From Rhodobacter sp. Har01 (GTDB lineage: Bacteria > Pseudomonadota > Alphaproteobacteria > Rhodobacterales > Rhodobacteraceae): a stretch of 64,000 bases of DNA. The stretch spans positions 62,001 through 126,000 of the forward strand of contig NZ_JAJCTD010000001.1 in NCBI RefSeq assembly GCF_020564565.1. Reading direction: 5' to 3'. Under the pieces are notes generated by a model that was not told where the DNA came from, searched no databases, and worked only from the letters and a program-made list of their open reading frames with translations. Position numbers and translations under genes: made by a program. Shown in pieces: positions 61,098 through 64,000 of the stretch (its first letter is position 1; each line of letters begins with the position of its first letter).

Positions 61098-62807
61098 ATG
61101 GGATTCGATCCGTTCATCTGGCTTGCCGACCTGGCCGAGGACCTTTGGAACGAAGTCGTCAACTCCGGCAAGATGCTGGCCGCCCGCGGCGGCGCGCTGA
61201 ACATGGCGGAAGCCTATCACCTGGACGGCGACGACGAGGCGTTCCGCATCCTCTGGGCGCTGACCACCAAGGCCACCCTGGCCGAGTTGGGCCTGCATGC
61301 CGACGCCCAGGCCGAGGTCGGCCGCGCGCTCGGCCTGCTCCGGACGCTGGCCGACACCGCTCCGGCGACGGCCACCGGCTTTGGCAAGCCGATCACGGTC
61401 GTCGTGGACGACGGGTTCCTGACCACCCAGGTCGCGGCGACCGCGGGCCGCTACGTGGTCTTCTCGGATCACCACATGCTGTATCACGGCGCCCGGCAGA
61501 ACTTCTTCAAGCACGGCTACCAGGCCCAGAACCAGTCCGGCGAGGCCGACAGCAACTATGACCTCTACCTGGAAATCCTCGGCAAATACTACGGCGTGGC
61601 CGATTACACCCTGGTCGAGAACGGCGACATCGAGGAACTGCTGATCTACGAGCCGGTGCTGGCCGAGATCAAGGATGCCGCAAGCTGGACCTGGGGCGAG
61701 ATCCTTGCCTACCGCAACAGCAAGAAGCTGTCGCAGCTGGCCAGGATCGCGCGCGACAACCGCAGCTATTACCAAACCATCCAGACCCATTTCACCGATC
61801 GCAAGAAATACTTCCGCATCACCGGCAACCATGACCGCGACATGCGCAGCCAGGCTTTCGTGGACGTGGTCCGTGACGCGACCGCCACCGCCCTGCCGCT
61901 GGCCAGCGACGTGCTGTTGCTGCGCGGGGCCGGCGATGTCGATTACATCATCTGCCACGGCCACCAGTTCGACAGCTCCTGCACGCCGAAACACGCGGCC
62001 AAGCTGGGCGAGACCCTCACCCAGGGCGGGGCCTGGGCCTATCAGGGGCCCGACCGCGTCTGGCGCGAATCGAAGGACCCGATCGCCGACTGGCGCCGCG
62101 GCGGCCGGCCGGTGCAGAACGAACTCGTCACCGACCAGCCGACCGACTACCAGACCACGCTGGAAGCCCTGATCGGCGCGGTCGATCCGGTGACCGGCGA
62201 ACTGATCGGCGACGCGGCGCAATTCCTGGTCGATGCGCTGGGCGTGGCGCTGGGCAGCCTGGACAGCGAACGCGGCTGGGAAACGATCTATGGCAAGAAC
62301 ATCGCCTGGGAATACTTCGACAACGCCAATTCGCCCGAGCTGGCGATCCGCGACGAGGTCAAGACCGGCAAGCGCTGGTTCAAGTTCCGCCACATGAACG
62401 AATTCCGCATCGTCGCGGAACTCGACTCGCTGTTTGCCGGCAGGCCGACGCGCCTGATCCTGGGCCATTCGCACGAGCCGCGCTTCCGGCCCGGCAAAAG
62501 CCTGCCCGGCCAGCCGCACCGCACGGTGGACAGCTACCTGAACTGCGCCTCGGCCGGCCGGTTCCAGAACCTGATCTGGGGCATCGAACTGATCGACGGC
62601 GAGCCGTTCCTGGTCTCGTGGCACCGCGAGGACCGGCCCCCGGTGGGCAATGTCGCGGTACGGACGCTGTGGGAGAATGCCCTGGACGGGGCGACCTCGG
62701 TGCTCAGGCCGATCGCCTCGGCGACCATCGCCGAACTGCTTGGCGGCGCCACCGGCCTGCACGGCGACACCACCACGCTGCGCATCGCCGCCGATCACAT
62801 CATCTAG
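61098..62807 (+). CDS. Calcineurin-like metallophosphoesterase
   Basis: A 569-residue protein with the five metallophosphoesterase motifs: FSDHHM (DxH), ENGDIEEL (GD), ITGNHDRD (GNHD), CHGHQFD (GH) and LGHSHEPRF (GHxH). A helical N-terminal extension of about 125 residues precedes the core, and long insertions lie between motifs 4 and 5, making it about twice the minimal size. There is no signal peptide. The substrate is unknown. ATG follows AGGGACAG. Eighteen bases separate it from the next gene. Confidence 0.87.
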   Translation: MGFDPFIWLADLAEDLWNEVVNSGKMLAARGGALNMAEAYHLDGDDEAFRILWALTTKATLAELGLHADAQAEVGRALGLLRTLADTAPATATGFGKPITVVVDDGFLTTQVAATAGRYVVFSDHHMLYHGARQNFFKHGYQAQNQSGEADSNYDLYLEILGKYYGVADYTLVENGDIEELLIYEPVLAEIKDAASWTWGEILAYRNSKKLSQLARIARDNRSYYQTIQTHFTDRKKYFRITGNHDRDMRSQAFVDVVRDATATALPLASDVLLLRGAGDVDYIICHGHQFDSSCTPKHAAKLGETLTQGGAWAYQGPDRVWRESKDPIADWRRGGRPVQNELVTDQPTDYQTTLEALIGAVDPVTGELIGDAAQFLVDALGVALGSLDSERGWETIYGKNIAWEYFDNANSPELAIRDEVKTGKRWFKFRHMNEFRIVAELDSLFAGRPTRLILGHSHEPRFRPGKSLPGQPHRTVDSYLNCASAGRFQNLIWGIELIDGEPFLVSWHREDRPPVGNVAVRTLWENALDGATSVLRPIASATIAELLGGATGLHGDTTTLRIAADHII

Positions 62808-62825
62808 ACACCGGCGGGGATCGCC

Positions 62826-64000
62826 ATGGACACGACAGCAGAACCTCCTTTCCCGGTCTGGCAGGGCTTCCGGCACAGCTGGACCTACAACCACCGCCTG
62901 AACCGGCTGGGCGACTGGCTGGCCACGACGGACCGCGCGGGTGACCGGCTGGTGGTCGAGGTTGCGCATGCGGCGGCCTCGGGCACCGGACGGGACCAAG
63001 CGACGTTCCAGGGCTTCCGCACCATCGCCCGCGCCGCCGGCATCAGTTACCGCGAGCTCTGGCGCAGCATCGAGATCACCGCGACCGAGGCCGCCAGCCG
63101 CGCCTTCGTCCGCGAGATCCGGCTGGCGCCCGACGAGGTGCCCGACGACTGCGACCGCTTCGCCGCGATCCTGTCCGGCTTCGACCTCTGCTCGGCCACG
63201 GATGCCGACAAGCTGGCCAGCTTCCACCTGGCGACCAGCCAGCCGCGGCGCGACGCCACGACCGGCGAGGTCGTGTTCCAGATCGTCGGCGCCCTGAACG
63301 TCGATTGCGACAGCGCCGAATGCGACGCGCATGACAGCACCGGCGGCATGATCGCCGCGGTGCTGGCCGGCGCGGCGGCGGGGTCGAACCTGGGGCTTCC
63401 GGGGCTGGTCGCGGGGGCGGTGTTCGGCGCCCTGTTCACCAAGCTGGACATCACCACCGACTACACGCTTCAGGTCCGCTGCGCCCTGATCGCCGGCCGC
63501 GCCGAGACCCTCTGCGTCACCGGCCATTCCGCGCAGCGGCTTTATGGCTGGGACACCCGCCGGGTCATCACGCGGCGGAACGAAGGCACGATCCGCGACT
63601 TCCAGATGACCGGCGACGACGCCCCGCACTGGTGCCTTTGCATCCCGGCAATCACCCAGCTGTCGCTGGAGGTGACGCGCAACCGCGGGATACTGCGCCC
63701 CGACACCGCGATGCATCTTCTGGAATGGGACATGGCGGTGCGGCCGGTCTCGTCGGATGGCCGCCGCTGCACGGCCGACCTTGAACTGTTCTTCCGCAAC
63801 TGGCAGGCACAGCCGTCCAGCTTTCTCGATGCCCAGATCGACGTCTTCGAACCGATCGAGCCGCTGGACGATCTCAGCCAGGCCATCGCCTCGCACCGCG
63901 ACGCGGGCTGGGCGTCGGTCTTCATCGGGCTCAGCCTGCTGCAGTTCGCCGCCGCCGATGCGGTCGGCCCGGACGGTTGGTCCGCAAGCCTGGTCTGGGA
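62826..64000 (+). CDS. Protein of unknown function, 5' part
   Basis: An open frame of at least 391 codons that continues past the window. ATG at 62826 follows CGGGGA by 5 bases and lies 18 bases after the metallophosphoesterase stop, so the two are one operon. The protein has no signal peptide. It contains a Gly/Ala-rich hydrophobic segment (about residues 175-205, AAVLAGAAAGSNLGLPGLVAG) flanked by Cys/His-bearing stretches (DCDSAECDAHD; HWCLCIP). I do not recognise a family. Confidence 0.75.
   Translation, partial: MDTTAEPPFPVWQGFRHSWTYNHRLNRLGDWLATTDRAGDRLVVEVAHAAASGTGRDQATFQGFRTIARAAGISYRELWRSIEITATEAASRAFVREIRLAPDEVPDDCDRFAAILSGFDLCSATDADKLASFHLATSQPRRDATTGEVVFQIVGALNVDCDSAECDAHDSTGGMIAAVLAGAAAGSNLGLPGLVAGAVFGALFTKLDITTDYTLQVRCALIAGRAETLCVTGHSAQRLYGWDTRRVITRRNEGTIRDFQMTGDDAPHWCLCIPAITQLSLEVTRNRGILRPDTAMHLLEWDMAVRPVSSDGRRCTADLELFFRNWQAQPSSFLDAQIDVFEPIEPLDDLSQAIASHRDAGWASVFIGLSLLQFAAADAVGPDGWSASLVW

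Overview
This window is GC-rich chromosomal DNA from an alphaproteobacterium, most likely order Rhodobacterales. Supporting signs are a PhyR-NepR-EcfG stress locus with a recognisable GGAAC-N16/17-CGTT promoter set, a VPLPA-CTERM protein, a form I (IA-type) RuBisCO followed by cbbQ and cbbO, and short GC-rich repeats of the TTCATCTTGGCC / GGGGGCAGCGCCCCCG kind. No tRNA, rRNA, CRISPR array, integrase or transposase was seen; the window reads as ordinary chromosome organised in tight operons with many ATGA overlaps.

Layout. 1-10 kb: the end of an NtrC/DctD-type activator, a sorted exported protein, RNase E, a stand-alone TusA, a CcdA-type thiol-disulfide membrane protein, a hydrolase/P450 pair and a class III aminotransferase. 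10-16 kb: an exported protein, a small membrane protein, cysteine synthase, a large mechanosensitive channel and an AlaX editing protein. 16-22 kb: the general stress response locus (HWE/HisKA_2 kinase, two small stress genes with divergent EcfG promoters, a degenerate kinase, ecfG, nepR and phyR). 22-30 kb: an amide-utilisation operon (AmiC/AmiR-like sensor and antiterminator, dipeptide-type ABC transporter, acetamidase/formamidase). 30-36 kb, minus strand: an M20 peptidase, an ASPIC/UnbV-type repeat protein paired with a vanadium haloperoxidase-like enzyme, and a DadA/PuuB-type oxidoreductase.

36-52 kb is the centrepiece. A lipoate-protein ligase of the sLpl type and a glutamine-amidotransferase-like protein precede a complete sulfur-oxidising heterodisulfide-reductase-like (sHdr) operon: dsrE3, shdrC1, B1, A, H, C2, B2, an unknown ORF, lbpA, dsrE2-like and tusA. 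About 1.2 kb further on, past a divergent cbbR, lies cbbLSQO. Sulfane sulfur delivered by TusA/DsrE would be oxidised by sHdr with the lipoyl protein LbpA as cofactor carrier, and the electrons gained would support CO2 fixation by RuBisCO, so this block looks like a chemolithoautotrophy island. The amidotransferase-like protein has lost its nucleophilic cysteine, and one ORF inside the operon (44152-44613) has no function I can name.

52-58.7 kb holds an ApbE flavin transferase, a membrane flavoreductase (PepSY helices plus flavodoxin and FNR domains), a DUF2271 protein carrying a DGITGAS flavinylation-like motif, a poly-Asp exported protein and a PepSY protein, divergent from an OmpR-type two-component system. 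I read this as an extracytoplasmic electron-transfer module. The right end has a BTAD/TPR regulator divergent from a metallophosphoesterase and a partial unknown protein that runs off the window.
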